The translations under genes were made by a program, and so were the position numbers. Below the pieces are notes generated by a model. That model was not told the origin of the DNA and ran no database searches. It saw only the letters and a program-made list of their open reading frames with translations. This document shows, piece by piece, positions 29,757 through 39,845 of a stretch of DNA of 64,000 nucleotides. The stretch is from Allopusillimonas ginsengisoli (lineage in GTDB: Bacteria > Pseudomonadota > Gammaproteobacteria > Burkholderiales > Burkholderiaceae_B), in the NCBI RefSeq assembly GCF_004153455.1, contig NZ_SDQE01000002.1, forward strand, positions 496,001 to 560,000. The letters run 5' to 3'. The first letter of the stretch is position 1. Each line of letters begins with the position of its first letter.

Positions 29757-30758
29757 ATGCAATCCGATACGCTTCAGACAACCATTACTGACTCTCCAGA
29801 CGCCGACAGCCGCCGCGCCCAAAAGCAGCGGCACAACGACAACAAGCTGGCCAAGCGTCTTATACGCGAAACCGGGCGCGCCATCAACGATTTCAACATG
29901 ATCGAAAATGGCGACAAGGTCATGGTCTGTCTTTCGGGCGGCAAGGATTCCTACAGCTTGCTGGACATCCTCCTGACGCTGAAAGCGCGGGCGCCCATCG
30001 ACTTCGACATCATTGCCGTCAATCTCGACCAGAAACAGCCCGGTTTTCCTGACCATATCCTGCCTGAATACCTGCGTGGCCTGGGCGTCCCCTTCCATAT
30101 CGAAACGCAAGACACCTATTCCATCGTTACCCGGGTCATCCCCGAGGGCAAGACCATGTGCTCGCTATGCTCGCGGCTGCGGCGCGGCATTTTGTACCGG
30201 GTCGCCAGCGAACTGGGCGCAACCAAGATCGCGCTGGGCCATCATCGCGACGATATCCTCGGCACCTTCTTCCTGAACCTGTTCTACGGCGGGCGCATGA
30301 AGGCCATGCCGCCCAAGCTGATGTCCGACGATGGCAAGCATATCGTCATCCGCCCGCTGGCCTATGTGCCTGAAAAAGACCTGATCAGCTATGCGCAATA
30401 CAAGCAGTTTCCCATCATCCCCTGCAATCTGTGCGGTTCACAGGAAAACCTGAAACGCAAGGAAGTGACCCGCATGATTGCAGAGTGGGACCGCAGTTTC
30501 CCCGGGCGCTCCTGGAATATATTTGGCGCCCTGTCGCGCGTTGTGCCCACCCACCTGATGGACCGCGAGCTGTTTGATTTCGTGGGCATCACGGCCAATG
30601 GCGAATCGTTCGAGAACGGCGACAAAGCATTTGATGCCGAAGACTTCGATGTGCCGCCACCCTCGGCTGCCCACCTTGACGATGACGCGCCCGACAACAA
30701 TGGCGGCCTCGACACACTGATTCCCAGGATTGTTGCGCGGTCACGCCATCAACCCTGA
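29757..30758 (+). CDS. ttcA: tRNA 2-thiocytidine(32) synthetase TtcA
   Basis: A 333-residue enzyme that thiolates cytidine 32 of some tRNAs. It has the PP-loop SGGKDS (residues 60-65) that activates the base with ATP. The iron-sulfur cysteines are in [12 protein letters not shown] and [21 protein letters not shown] and the [18 protein letters not shown] segment are also family marks. ATG 29757 follows directly after folB. The C-terminal tail (about 30 residues, acidic) is variable in the family. A clean terminator follows. Confidence 0.95.
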   Translation: MQSDTLQTTITDSPDADSRRAQKQRHNDNKLAKRLIRETGRAINDFNMIENGDKVMVCLSGGKDSYSLLDILLTLKARAPIDFDIIAVNLDQKQPGFPDHILPEYLRGLGVPFHIETQDTYSIVTRVIPEGKTMCSLCSRLRRGILYRVASELGATKIALGHHRDDILGTFFLNLFYGGRMKAMPPKLMSDDGKHIVIRPLAYVPEKDLISYAQYKQFPIIPCNLCGSQENLKRKEVTRMIAEWDRSFPGRSWNIFGALSRVVPTHLMDRELFDFVGITANGESFENGDKAFDAEDFDVPPPSAAHLDDDAPDNNGGLDTLIPRIVARSRHQP

Positions 30759-30810
30759 TGTCTGCGGGACTGACAAGCAAGCAGTGTGGATGTTACCCTT
30801 GAAAAAGATG

Positions 30811-30840
30811 AAGCACGTTGACCACGTGCTTTTTTCTTTT
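30811..30840 (+). terminator. Rho-independent terminator after ttcA
   Basis: AAGCACGT (30811-30818) pairs perfectly with ACGTGCTT (30824-30831) around a five-base loop. Ten bases that are nearly all T follow. It separates the folB-ttcA unit from the channel gene. Confidence 0.9.
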
Positions 30841-30867
30841 TGCACATCGCCAGAGGGAGACAGCCGA

Positions 30868-33336
30868 GTGAAGCTGAGTACGGCCAACGACACTTTGAGC
30901 CGGCGCATCTGGACGCGCCTGATGACACTGATGCCGATATTGCTGTTGATCAGCATGGTGGCAGCCGGAAATCCAACCTGGGCGGCAGAAGACACATCTG
31001 CTGCTGATTCAAGCCAGCCTGCCTCAAGCGAAGCAGGCCGCTCCAACCCATCCACACAGGAGGGCGCTGCGGTCGAAGGGGCGTCCTATGCCGCGCTGGC
31101 CAACCTGCTGGAGAACGACAAGACCAGAAAGCAGTTGATCGAGCAACTGCGCGCCATGGCCCCTTCTGACGGCGATGGCGCTTCATCATCCGCAACACCG
31201 GCTGTCGGCACGGAAGCATCCCCCCAGGCAGAAGCCGACCTTCCTCTCTCGCAGCGCCTTGCCCTGCAGCTGGAGAACTTCACCACGAGCCTGGCCAAGG
31301 ACTTCTCGCAAACCAACGAAGTCATCAAGGCACTGGCGACAGGGCAATCCGTACCCGGCGCCCCCATACAACGCGCTGCGCCCGCGCTCAAAGTGCTGCT
31401 CGCCACGGTGATTGCCGTGCTGGTTGCCTACCTGCTGCTGCGTCTGGTCGCCAAGGTCGGCTTTACCCGGCTGAACGTATGGATACAGAAAGACAATGGC
31501 CAGCCATTGTTCGGCCCGCGCGTCCCCACGCCCGAAGAGAGCATGGGCCCCGCGCAGCGACGATTTCCCGGCGTACGCCTGAGTCGCAAGCTTCTGGGCG
31601 TTATCGCCGCCTTGCTTATTGATGTATCGGCCACCTTTCTCGCCGCGCTGGCCGGTTACCTTTGCGCGATCACACTTGCGCAAAGCAGCAGTCACACCAC
31701 TTTTGCGCTCCAGTTCCTGAGCGCGTTCTTCATGATTGAAGTCGTCAAGGCCCTGTCGCGCGGCGTGTTCGCCACGCGGTACGATCACCTGCGCCTGCTG
31801 CCGATTTCCCCAGAAGCGGCAAACTACTGGAATCATTGGCTGACTCGCCTGATCGGGCTGACTGGCTACGCACTCATGGCCGTTGTGCCTATCGTCGAGG
31901 CCGTGTTCCTGCCGTCTGTCGCGCAGATCGTTGGCCTGCTGATCATGCTGGGCATTTATATCTATGCGGTAAGGGTTGTCTGGAGCAACCGGAAAACGGT
32001 ACGCACCGGCCTGCTGCACCACGCAGAATCATCCAGCATTGCGATACTGGGAACGCTGTTGAGAGTACTGGGGCGATTGTGGCATGTGCTGGCCATCGCT
32101 TACTTCACCGTGCTGCTGGTTGTCAGCCAGACCAATCAGCACGAAGCGCTTGAGTTCATGGCCAGCGCCACAATACAGAGCGTGGCAGCTGTCATCCTGG
32201 GCATGCTGCTGGGCGGCATCCTTACCCGATTGTTGGCGCATCGCCTGGCCTTGCCGGATCGCTGGCGGCAGTCTTTCCCATCGCTGGAACGACGCCTGAA
32301 CTCCTACGTACCTGCGACCCTAAGAATGGTGCGCCTGCTGATTCTGATCATTGTGTCCCTCGTTGTGCTCGACGCCTGGCATGCGTTCGATTTGGTCGGA
32401 TGGCTGGAATCCGCGAGCGGCCGCACTGTTGTGGGACACCTGTTTCGCATCGCCATCATTCTTGGCTTTGCCGCGCTGAGCTGGACCATTGTCGCCAGCA
32501 TCATTGAACACCGCATGGGTGGCCAGGGGGTCAGGCGGGCAACCGAACGCGAAAAAACGCTGTTGATGCTGTTCCGCAATGCGACGGCCATTGTGATCGC
32601 GACCATGACAATCCTGATCCTGCTGTCGCAGATAGGTATCAATATTGGCCCACTCATTGCGGGCGCCGGCGTCGCGGGCCTGGCCATCGGTTTTGGCGCG
32701 CAGAAGCTGGTGCAGGACGTCATCACGGGGGTGTTCATCCAGCTGGAAAACGGCATGAACACGAACGATATCGTTGAGGTCGCCGGGCTGTTTGGCACAG
32801 TCGAGAAAATCACGATTCGTTCCGTCATGATACGGACGCTGGATGGCGGCTTTCATCTGATTCCGTTTTCCGTTATCGATAGGGTGTCCAACCACACGCG
32901 CGATTTTGGCTATCACTACGGTGAATACAACATCGCGCATCGCGAAAGCGTCGACGAAGCCATTGCCCAGTTGCGCCTGGCCTTCCAGGATCTGAAAGCG
33001 GATGCCGCGTTGGCGCCGGAAATTCTGGAAGACATTGATATTCCGGGCGTAACCGCCCTGAACGAACGGGGCTTTACGATACGCGTGCTGATCAAGACGA
33101 CGCCGGGCAATCAATGGGCTGTGCAGCGTGGCTTCAATCGGTATGTGAAGCAGCGCTTTGACGCTGCCGGTATCGAACTACCGTATCCGCAGACGGTCGT
33201 GCACTTCGGGCGCGACAAGTCCGGTTACGCCGCCCCCGTCGATGTGCGGGGCGTGGATGCGATGAAAGAAAAACTGGAAGGCGCCGTGCCTGCACCGGGA
33301 CAGACAACGCGGCCTACGCCCAAGCCCGCTACGTAA
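30868..33336 (+). CDS. MscS-family mechanosensitive ion channel, large type
   Basis: An 822-residue inner-membrane channel that opens under osmotic downshock. GAGGGAGA seven bases before GTG 30868 fixes the start and gives a cleavable signal peptide (LMPILLLISMVAAG, ending NPTWAAE). A periplasmic Ala/Ser-rich region is followed by about ten membrane helices. The C-terminal MscS core has the pore helix GAGVAGLAIGFGAQKLVQD, then FIQLENGMNTNDIVEVAG and the beta domain with TLDGGFHLIPFSVI. Its size and architecture resemble YbiO- or YnaI-like long MscS proteins. It is monocistronic. Confidence 0.9.
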   Translation: MKLSTANDTLSRRIWTRLMTLMPILLLISMVAAGNPTWAAEDTSAADSSQPASSEAGRSNPSTQEGAAVEGASYAALANLLENDKTRKQLIEQLRAMAPSDGDGASSSATPAVGTEASPQAEADLPLSQRLALQLENFTTSLAKDFSQTNEVIKALATGQSVPGAPIQRAAPALKVLLATVIAVLVAYLLLRLVAKVGFTRLNVWIQKDNGQPLFGPRVPTPEESMGPAQRRFPGVRLSRKLLGVIAALLIDVSATFLAALAGYLCAITLAQSSSHTTFALQFLSAFFMIEVVKALSRGVFATRYDHLRLLPISPEAANYWNHWLTRLIGLTGYALMAVVPIVEAVFLPSVAQIVGLLIMLGIYIYAVRVVWSNRKTVRTGLLHHAESSSIAILGTLLRVLGRLWHVLAIAYFTVLLVVSQTNQHEALEFMASATIQSVAAVILGMLLGGILTRLLAHRLALPDRWRQSFPSLERRLNSYVPATLRMVRLLILIIVSLVVLDAWHAFDLVGWLESASGRTVVGHLFRIAIILGFAALSWTIVASIIEHRMGGQGVRRATEREKTLLMLFRNATAIVIATMTILILLSQIGINIGPLIAGAGVAGLAIGFGAQKLVQDVITGVFIQLENGMNTNDIVEVAGLFGTVEKITIRSVMIRTLDGGFHLIPFSVIDRVSNHTRDFGYHYGEYNIAHRESVDEAIAQLRLAFQDLKADAALAPEILEDIDIPGVTALNERGFTIRVLIKTTPGNQWAVQRGFNRYVKQRFDAAGIELPYPQTVVHFGRDKSGYAAPVDVRGVDAMKEKLEGAVPAPGQTTRPTPKPAT

Positions 33337-33457
33337 GAACAAAGCAGAGGTGTCCTTCGACGCACGTCAAAGAACTGGGCGGTGGGCTTATTCGTCAGGC
33401 ATCAAACCCTGTGCGGCAAGCCTTGGGGGTGCCGCGGGAGGCACTCCATTTAGCAAA

Positions 33458-34912
33458 TCACGCCCACGGCAGCGTAAACGTTTTGCCATTGGTGAAGGAC
33501 TTGATGGCTTCCTGCACGCCTTCCTTGTAGCCCAGGCCTGAATCCTTGATGCCGCCAAACGGCGTGAGCTCAATGCGATATCCTGGCACTTCCCAGATGT
33601 TGACATTGCCCACATGCAGCTCGTTGGCGAACCGCGTGGCGTAATCCATGCGATTGGTGCAGACCCCTGAGGACAAGCCGAAGGCGGTGCCATTGGATAT
33701 ACGGATGGCGTCGTCTATATCTTTGAAGACGATGATAGGCGACACCGGCCCAAAGGTTTCTTGGCGCACCAGGGCCATGTCCGGATGGACATTGTCCAGC
33801 ACCGTCGGCGAGTACAGCGCGCCGTCACGATGATTGCCGATCAGCAATCGCGCACCCTGAGACACCGCCGCATTGACGCGCTGTTCGAACAACATGGCAG
33901 CCGCCTCATCAATCACCGTACCCATGTCGGTGTCGGCATCCATGGGATCGCCATATCGCCAATGCCTCGTTTTTTCTACCACCATTTCGGTAAACTCGCC
34001 CACCAACGAAGCGTGCACCAACATGCGCTTGACGGCGGTGCAGCGCTGGCCCGAGTTTTTGTAAGAGCCTTGCACAGCCAGCTCCGCAGCGCGCTCGATG
34101 TCTGCGTCTTCCATGACGATGAGCGGATCGTTTCCGCCCAGCTCCAGCACAATACGCCGGTACCCTGCCCTGGCTGCTATATGTTTGCCGATGGCCACGC
34201 CACCCGTGAACGTGATGAGATCAACATGCGGATTGCCGATCAGCTCGTCTGCAATCTCGCGAGGATCGCCCGTGACAATCTGCAGCATTTCCGGCGGCAA
34301 GCCCGCCTCGTAAAGCAGCTCGGCAAAATAACAAGCCGACAAAGGCACTTTTTCGGATGGTTTTAGCACCATGCGGTTGTTCGTCGCAATGCTGGGCACA
34401 ACCTTATGAGCCACTTGATTCATCGGATGATTGAAAGGGGTGATGGCCGTAATCACGCCCTGCAGCGGTTCGCGCATGGTAATGACTTTGCGGCGCTTTC
34501 CGTGCGGCGTAAGATCGCAGGAGAAGACCTGCCCATCGTCGCGCAAGGCCTCGTTGGCGCCAAAATTGAGCACATCGGCCACGCGCCCTATTTCGTAGAT
34601 GGCGTCTTTCTGGCAAAGCCCTGATTCCAGACTGATGAGACGCGCTGCTTCGGCAAGGCGCATGCGCAACATTGCGGCGGCGCGATTCATGATGTCAGCG
34701 CGTTCGTAACGGCTCAACGCGGGTCGATACGCCTGTGCAATGCGGAATGCTTCGCGGACCTGATCGACGGTGGCCATCGCCACGACGCCAATGCGGGCCC
34801 CGGTATAAGGGTGATGAACGTCGAGAAAACGCTCACTATGTGCGGGCTCGCCACCCAGGAGTAAGGGCTTTGTCATGAACAAGGGATGATCCTGAACCAA
34901 AGCTTGCTCCAT
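33458..34912 (-). CDS. NAD(P)-dependent aldehyde dehydrogenase, PhnY/GapN-like
   Basis: A 484-residue aldehyde dehydrogenase. The catalytic Cys is in NSGQRCTAVKRMLVH, the general-base Glu in IVLELGGNDPLIV, and the nucleotide region includes ITPFNHPMNQVAHKVVPSIA and FTGGVAIGKHIA. SGQRCTAVKR is typical of phosphonoacetaldehyde dehydrogenase (PhnY), GapN and lactaldehyde dehydrogenases. No phosphonate genes are nearby, so the substrate is open. The start is uncertain: ATG 34912 lacks a ribosome site, and ATG 34876 (MTKPLLLGGEPAH) is an equally good or better choice. It stands alone, ending the hemA-side block. Confidence 0.87.
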   Translation of the reverse strand: MEQALVQDHPLFMTKPLLLGGEPAHSERFLDVHHPYTGARIGVVAMATVDQVREAFRIAQAYRPALSRYERADIMNRAAAMLRMRLAEAARLISLESGLCQKDAIYEIGRVADVLNFGANEALRDDGQVFSCDLTPHGKRRKVITMREPLQGVITAITPFNHPMNQVAHKVVPSIATNNRMVLKPSEKVPLSACYFAELLYEAGLPPEMLQIVTGDPREIADELIGNPHVDLITFTGGVAIGKHIAARAGYRRIVLELGGNDPLIVMEDADIERAAELAVQGSYKNSGQRCTAVKRMLVHASLVGEFTEMVVEKTRHWRYGDPMDADTDMGTVIDEAAAMLFEQRVNAAVSQGARLLIGNHRDGALYSPTVLDNVHPDMALVRQETFGPVSPIIVFKDIDDAIRISNGTAFGLSSGVCTNRMDYATRFANELHVGNVNIWEVPGYRIELTPFGGIKDSGLGYKEGVQEAIKSFTNGKTFTLPWA

Positions 34913-34963
34913 TCAAACAGTATATGCCTGGCCGGCGTGCATCATGCATCCGGCCTGCGCGTA

Positions 34964-35536
34964 TCACGCCATCCCCGTCCAATGAGGGCCCGGGATATTG
35001 ATATCAAACATTTCCAGCACGCGGGCGACGGTGTGATCCACCATTTCGTCCAGCGTTTTGGGATGGTGATAAAACGCTGGCAAGGGCGGGAAGATGATGC
35101 CGCCCATTTCGGTCACAGACGTCATGTTGCGCAAATGCGCAAGATTGAAAGGTGTTTCGCGCACCATCATGACCAGCCGGCGGCGCTCTTTAAGCGTCAC
35201 ATCGGCCGCCCGTGTGATCAGGTTATCGGAAAACCCGTGGGCAACTGCCGCTAGCGTACGCATGGAGCACGGCACCACAACCATGCCGGCGGTGGCAAAC
35301 CCACCGCTCGCCAGCGCAGCACCTACATCGCGAAAACTGTAGACTTTGTCAGCCAGCGCATGCACCTGCTGCCTGTCCATGCCAAGCTCGTACTTGATAT
35401 TGAGCACACCCGGCGGCGAAACCACCAGGTGCGACTCAACATCGGCTACGCCCCGCAGTGCCTGCAGCATGCGCACCGCATAAATGGCCCCCGTTGCCCC
35501 CGTAACGCCTATAACCAGCCGGCGCAGCGTGTTCAC
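34964..35536 (-). CDS. ubiX: Flavin prenyltransferase UbiX
   Basis: A 190-residue enzyme that makes prenylated FMN, the cofactor for UbiD-type decarboxylases in ubiquinone synthesis. Seen: RLVIGVTGATGAIYAVRMLQ (FMN phosphate loop), VVVPCSMRTLAAVAHGFSDNL, RLVMMVRETPFNLAHLRNM and the GGIIFPPLPAFYHHP segment, all diagnostic. The start is GTG 35536, overlapping the grxD stop as GTGA, so translation is coupled. No ubiD gene is in the window. It is the last gene of the hemA-prfA-prmC-grxD-ubiX block. Confidence 0.94.
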   Translation of the reverse strand: MNTLRRLVIGVTGATGAIYAVRMLQALRGVADVESHLVVSPPGVLNIKYELGMDRQQVHALADKVYSFRDVGAALASGGFATAGMVVVPCSMRTLAAVAHGFSDNLITRAADVTLKERRRLVMMVRETPFNLAHLRNMTSVTEMGGIIFPPLPAFYHHPKTLDEMVDHTVARVLEMFDINIPGPHWTGMA

Positions 35537-35859
35537 GCAAGCGCCCCAGCCTCTTTCAGCGTGGTTTCGAGCTCGCCGTTTTCGTACATCTCGGCAATGA
35601 TGTCCGACCCGCCAACGAATTCGCCGCCAACGTACAGTTGGGGAATCGTGGGCCAGTTGGAAAATTCCTTGATGCCCTGGCGAACCTCGTCGTCGTCCAG
35701 CACGTTGACGGTAACCAGCTTGGTCACGCCAGATGCCTTGAGCACCTGGATGGCACGGCCGGAAAAGCCACACTGTGGAAACTGGGCTGTGCCCTTCATG
35801 AACAGCACTACCGGATTGGAAGTCACTGTCTCGCGGATGAAATCTTGAACGTCGCTCAT
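35533..35859 (-). CDS. grxD: Monothiol glutaredoxin (Grx4 type)
   Basis: A 108-residue protein with the CGFS active site at residues 30-33 (FPQCGFSGRAIQVL). This type carries a [2Fe-2S] cluster with glutathione between two monomers and delivers clusters in the cytoplasm. WPTIPQLYVGGEFVGGSDII is the glutathione-binding region. Its length is normal. It is followed by ubiX with a four-base overlap and preceded by prmC by 42 bp. Confidence 0.96.
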   Translation of the reverse strand: MSDVQDFIRETVTSNPVVLFMKGTAQFPQCGFSGRAIQVLKASGVTKLVTVNVLDDDEVRQGIKEFSNWPTIPQLYVGGEFVGGSDIIAEMYENGELETTLKEAGALA

Positions 35860-35901
35860 GATGCTCTCTATCGGGAAAATGTTGTCCCCTGAGGGAAAAA
35901 A

Positions 35902-36804
35902 CTAATTATAAAGACCGCCGGTCACGCGCTCGATTCCGGCAAGATCCGCACTACTGTTTACCTGCCCGAACCCCGAACGGAGCAGGATATCGCGCACTGC
36001 GGCCGATTGATCCCAGCCATGCTCCATGTACAAGCCGCCCCCTGGTTTTAGCCACTGCATGGCGCCTTGCGCAATGGCCTGCAGATCAGAGAGCCCATCT
36101 GCGCCGTCTGTCAGGGCCTGGGCAGGCTCGAACCGTACATCACCCTGCTGTAAATGGGTATCGGCGGCAGCAATATAAGGAGGATTGGACACGATCAGAT
36201 CGTATTTGTTCGCGAGGGAGATGGGTTTAGGGCCGGCGCCGTTGTCCGTATTATCCGGACGCAATAGTGCATCGTACCAAGTCCCGCAGAAAAACTCGAC
36301 CCGGGCCCCCAAAATCCTGGCATTTTCAACGGCAATAGCGAGGGCGCGGGGGCTGATGTCCGTTGCCGTGACTTGCGCCGCAGGGCATTCAAGCGCGAGG
36401 GAGACCGCAATGGCACCCGACCCCGTCCCCAGATCCAGAACACGGAGCACGGGGGTTTCCCCCTGCGCTACGCGGTCGCGGGTCTGCTGTTCGCGCATCC
36501 GGAGGAACCGCAGCGCGAGCTCCACCAGCAGTTCTGTTTCAGGCCTGGGAATCAATACATCCGGCGTTATACGGAATTCGCGGCTCATGAATTCCCGGCT
36601 GCCCAGAATATAGGCCATCGGCTCGCCGTGCAGCCGGCGCTGCTCCAGCTTGCGGAACCGTGCTATCTGTTCAGGCGGCAGCGTGTCAGTGTCGTGCGCA
36701 ATCAGCCAGACACGCGGCACTTGCAGCACATGCTGCCACAGCATTTGCGCTTCGAGCCGGGGCAGGCTCGATACGCGCATCAGGCTGCGCAGGCTATCGC
36801 CCAT
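35902..36804 (-). CDS. prmC: Release factor glutamine methyltransferase PrmC
   Basis: A 300-residue SAM-dependent enzyme that methylates the Gln of the GGQ motif of release factors. Seen: the N-terminal helical substrate domain, IPRPETELLVE, the SAM loop VLDLGTGSGAIAVSLA, and the catalytic SNPPYIAA. It begins three bases after the prfA stop, so it is co-expressed with its substrate. The genome order hemA-prfA-prmC is the classic one. Confidence 0.96.
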   Translation of the reverse strand: MGDSLRSLMRVSSLPRLEAQMLWQHVLQVPRVWLIAHDTDTLPPEQIARFRKLEQRRLHGEPMAYILGSREFMSREFRITPDVLIPRPETELLVELALRFLRMREQQTRDRVAQGETPVLRVLDLGTGSGAIAVSLALECPAAQVTATDISPRALAIAVENARILGARVEFFCGTWYDALLRPDNTDNGAGPKPISLANKYDLIVSNPPYIAAADTHLQQGDVRFEPAQALTDGADGLSDLQAIAQGAMQWLKPGGGLYMEHGWDQSAAVRDILLRSGFGQVNSSADLAGIERVTGGLYN

Positions 36805-36807
36805 GGC

Positions 36808-37887
36808 TCAGTCCTGCCCCAGTGCGGCCAGTTGCGCCGCCTGATGCTCTGCCAGCAGCGCACCAGTGAGCTCGTCCAGATCGCCTTCCATGATGTAGCC
36901 CAGCTTATACAGCGTGAGGTTGATGCGGTGATCCGTCACACGGCCTTGCGGGTAGTTATAAGTGCGGATGCGCTCGGAGCGATCTCCCGACCCCACCAGG
37001 CTCTTGCGCTGGGCCGCCTCCTTGTCGTGCACCTCCTGCTGCTGCTTGTCTTTGAGCCTTGCGGCAAGCACCTGCATGGCCTTGTCCTTGTTGCGGTGCT
37101 GCGAGCGATCGTCCTGGCATTCGACGACCAACCCCGTGGGAATGTGTGTGATGCGCACGGCAGAGTCTGTCTTGTTGATGTGCTGCCCACCTGCACCGCT
37201 GGCGCGAAAGGTATCGATGCGCAAATCATTGCTATTGATGACAATATCGCTTTGCTCATCCGCCTCCGGCAGGATGGCCACCGTGCAGGCTGAGGTGTGT
37301 ATACGGCCCTGTGTCTCGGTTTCGGGCACTCGCTGAACGCGATGCGCGCCCGATTCGAACTTCAACCGGCCGTAGACCCCATCGCCATCAACCCGGGCAA
37401 TCACTTCTTTGTAACCACCCACCTCGGACTCGCTGGCAGACATGATCTCGACCCGCCAATTGTTGCGCTCGGCATACCGACTGTACATGCGCAGCAAATC
37501 ACCCGAAAACAAGGCACTCTCGTCGCCCCCCGTGCCTGCACGGATTTCCAGAAATACGCTGCGGCTGTCGTCGGGGTCTTTCGGCAACAACAGCACCTGC
37601 AGCTCGCTCTCAAGCTCTTCGATCCGAGCCTTGCCCAGCTTCAGCTCCTCTTCGGCCATGTCCCGCATTTCGGGGTCCGACATCATTTCCTGCGCCGTCT
37701 GCACGTCCGCTTCAGCCGATTCATAGGCATTGAAGGCGATGACAACAGGCTCGAGTTCCGCCCGTTCCCGCGAAATCTTGCGAAAGCGGTCCATATCACT
37801 CGCGATCTCGGGTTCGGCAAGCAATGCATCAACTTCGATCAACCGGTGAGCAAGCTGCTCCAGCCGGTTTCGCATAGAGGTTTTCAT
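36808..37887 (-). CDS. prfA: Peptide chain release factor 1
   Basis: A 359-residue protein that ends translation at UAA and UAG. Seen: the catalytic GGQ in [18 protein letters not shown], the codon-reading region with [19 protein letters not shown] (motif PxT written here as PET), and the C-terminal [16 protein letters not shown] choose ATG 37887 ([16 protein letters not shown]), which matches close relatives. An upstream in-frame TTG and a downstream ATG 37875 are possible. There is no strong ribosome site. It lies 82 bp after hemA. Confidence 0.95.
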   Translation of the reverse strand: MKTSMRNRLEQLAHRLIEVDALLAEPEIASDMDRFRKISRERAELEPVVIAFNAYESAEADVQTAQEMMSDPEMRDMAEEELKLGKARIEELESELQVLLLPKDPDDSRSVFLEIRAGTGGDESALFSGDLLRMYSRYAERNNWRVEIMSASESEVGGYKEVIARVDGDGVYGRLKFESGAHRVQRVPETETQGRIHTSACTVAILPEADEQSDIVINSNDLRIDTFRASGAGGQHINKTDSAVRITHIPTGLVVECQDDRSQHRNKDKAMQVLAARLKDKQQQEVHDKEAAQRKSLVGSGDRSERIRTYNYPQGRVTDHRINLTLYKLGYIMEGDLDELTGALLAEHQAAQLAALGQD

Positions 37888-37969
37888 AAGCAAAGGGGGG
37901 GTTAATGCGGTGAAAAGACACAGATGCAGGTGAGCATCCGCAAGGCAAGGCAGGACAGGCGCAGCGGCG

Positions 37970-39244
37970 CTAACGCCGACGGTCGACGCGCGGCAGGAGT
38001 CGCGGCAACAATGCCATCAGTTGCTGGCGCTCTTCGGTTTCGCTGCGGTTGAGCGCCGCCAGCGGTCCATGCATGTATTTTTGCGTCAGGCCATGGGCCA
38101 GTTGCTCGAGCACCAGTTCCGGCGATTCGCCACGCGCCAGTGCACGCCGTGCGCGTTCCAGCTCAGACTCGCGAACCAGGTCTGCCGCTTGCTGGATGTC
38201 GAGTATGGCCGGCACGATTTCCCGGCTTTGCATCCAGTGCATAAAGCCCTGGACTCGGGTTTCGATAATGGCTTCGGCCTGCACCACCGCCGCGCGGCGG
38301 GCATCCGTGCCACTCTGAACCATGCGCCCGAGGTCGTCGACAGAATATAGGTAGACGTCTGCCAGACGACCGACTTCGGTTTCGATATCGCGCGGCACGG
38401 CCAGATCGATCATGACCATGGGCCTATGCCGGCGCACCTTGGTCACCCGCTCTACCATACCCAACCCGAGTATGGGGAGCGTACTGGCCGTACAGGACAC
38501 AATCACATCAAACTCGGCCAACTTGTCGGGGATGTCCGACAGTTTCATGCTTTTGGCCATGAAACGGGTTGCCAACGTATCCGCACGCTCGAGCGTGCGA
38601 TTTGCCACAACCATGCCCTTAGGCTTGGTCGCGGAAAAGTGCGTGGCGCAGAGCTCGATCATTTCGCCGGCGCCAATGAACAATACATTGGACTCGGAAA
38701 GATCGCCCAGTACGCGCTCAGCCAGACGAACCGCCGCCGCCGCCATGGACACCGAATGCGTGCCGATGGCCGTTTGCGAGCGAACTTCTTTGGCGACCGA
38801 GAAGGTGCGCTGGAAGAGCTGATGCAAGAGCGTGCCGAGTGCGCCAGCCTGCTCGGCTGCGCGTACGGCGTCTTTCATCTGGCCAAGAATCTGCGGCTCG
38901 CCCAGCACCATGGAGTCAAGCCCGCTGGCCACACGAAAAGCGTGGCGTACGGCGTCGTTCTGATGATATTGATACAGATGCGGCTGAAGACTGCCCGCTT
39001 CAACGCGATTGAACTCTGCCAGCCAGGAGGGCAGATGCTCTTGCACCTGCGGCTCGGCTGCGCAGTAGATCTCGGTACGGTTACAGGTAGACAGAATGGC
39101 GGCTTCTTTGACTGAAGCGCCGAATGCCGACCGCAGGCCGTCGAGCGCAGGCTTGACCACATCGAGCGGAAACGACACGCGTTCCCGCACCGAAACCGGG
39201 GCGGAAACGTGGTTCAAGCCAAAAGTAAGGACGTCGACTGCCAT
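37970..39244 (-). CDS. hemA: Glutamyl-tRNA reductase
   Basis: A 424-residue enzyme that reduces glutamyl-tRNA to glutamate-1-semialdehyde, the first committed step of heme synthesis. Seen: the catalytic Cys in [30 protein letters not shown], the NADPH-binding [13 protein letters not shown] and ANRTLERAD, and the C-terminal dimerisation helices. I start at ATG 39244 ([16 protein letters not shown]), which matches the family. An upstream frame to 39283 is not conserved in style. It heads the prfA-prmC cluster. Confidence 0.95.
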   Translation of the reverse strand: MAVDVLTFGLNHVSAPVSVRERVSFPLDVVKPALDGLRSAFGASVKEAAILSTCNRTEIYCAAEPQVQEHLPSWLAEFNRVEAGSLQPHLYQYHQNDAVRHAFRVASGLDSMVLGEPQILGQMKDAVRAAEQAGALGTLLHQLFQRTFSVAKEVRSQTAIGTHSVSMAAAAVRLAERVLGDLSESNVLFIGAGEMIELCATHFSATKPKGMVVANRTLERADTLATRFMAKSMKLSDIPDKLAEFDVIVSCTASTLPILGLGMVERVTKVRRHRPMVMIDLAVPRDIETEVGRLADVYLYSVDDLGRMVQSGTDARRAAVVQAEAIIETRVQGFMHWMQSREIVPAILDIQQAADLVRESELERARRALARGESPELVLEQLAHGLTQKYMHGPLAALNRSETEERQQLMALLPRLLPRVDRRR

Positions 39245-39596
39245 GGATATGTTACAAGCGTGCGCATACGCACTTGAGGACACTCCCGATTATAGTCCTC
39301 TTGGCCTCTTCCTGATCTGTTTGGGGGTGTTTCCGGGACAATTTGCCCCAGCCGCGTCGTGTATTGGCCGCAAAATACAGCCAGGATCAAGTTAACACGG
39401 CATTTTCGGCTAGCTTATTGAAAATGATACCTATTTCCGCTGAAAATTCGTCATTTATCCAGCGTATGTCTTAGAATGGGCATCTTCTCAACCGGGGCAA
39501 TCTAGGTTTTTGTGCGTTGATCAGAGACCCGGAAACGAAGCAATATACGGCCACCTGCACATATCCGAATTTTCGTGTATGATTTCGCCTTTCGTT
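39245..39596. promoter_or_regulatory. Divergent region between hemA and tRNA-Phe
   Basis: No gene is visible in this 352-bp gap. For hemA, a perfect minus-strand TATAAT lies at 39289-39294, but I find no good -35. For tRNA-Phe, TGCACA (39556-39561) and TATGAT (39578-39583) are 16 bp apart and would start transcription about 7 bases before the tRNA. Confidence 0.5.
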
Positions 39597-39672
39597 GGCC
39601 TGGTAGCTCAGTCGGTAGAGCAGAGGATTGAAAATCCTTGTGTCGGTGGTTCGATTCCGCCCCAGGCCACCA
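39597..39672 (+). tRNA. tRNA-Phe(GAA)
   Basis: Acceptor GGCCTGG pairs with CCAGGCC, the D-arm is GCTC...GAGC, the anticodon arm GAGGA/TCCTT carries loop TTGAAAA (anticodon GAA), the T-arm is GGTGG-TTCGATT-CCGCC, discriminator A and CCA are encoded. The P4-type integrase gene begins 173 bp downstream in the same direction, so its 3' end is the attachment site of the right-hand element. Confidence 0.97.
39648..39672 (+). other. Predicted left attachment site (attL) in the tRNA-Phe 3' end
   Basis: P4-type integrases usually insert elements at the T-arm/acceptor end of a tRNA gene and rebuild it. The tRNA is intact here, so a direct repeat of this segment should mark the other end. I found no second copy up to 64000, which implies the element continues past the window. 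Confidence 0.5.
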
Positions 39673-39845
39673 TCTTGCTGTTCCAGCACGCTTCAAAACA
39701 TCCCAAAACGCAGAAATATCAATATCTTAGGCGACAGTCATCGCCCAGGACGTCTCACTGCGCGTCGCTATATCCCGCATTTGTCTGTACCCCAGTTTGT
39801 ACCCCACAATGGTTTCGTGAAAAACAGCCTTTGGGGGTACAAGTC

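Noticed and set aside
33337-33457. Terminator between the MscS gene and the aldehyde dehydrogenase
   Set aside because: GGGTGCC/GGCACTC can pair, but there is no T-run on either strand, so I do not call it.
39510-39845. Integrase start within or before the tRNA-Phe gene
   Set aside because: The frame passes through a functional tRNA gene. The protein motif pattern begins only at about 39850.
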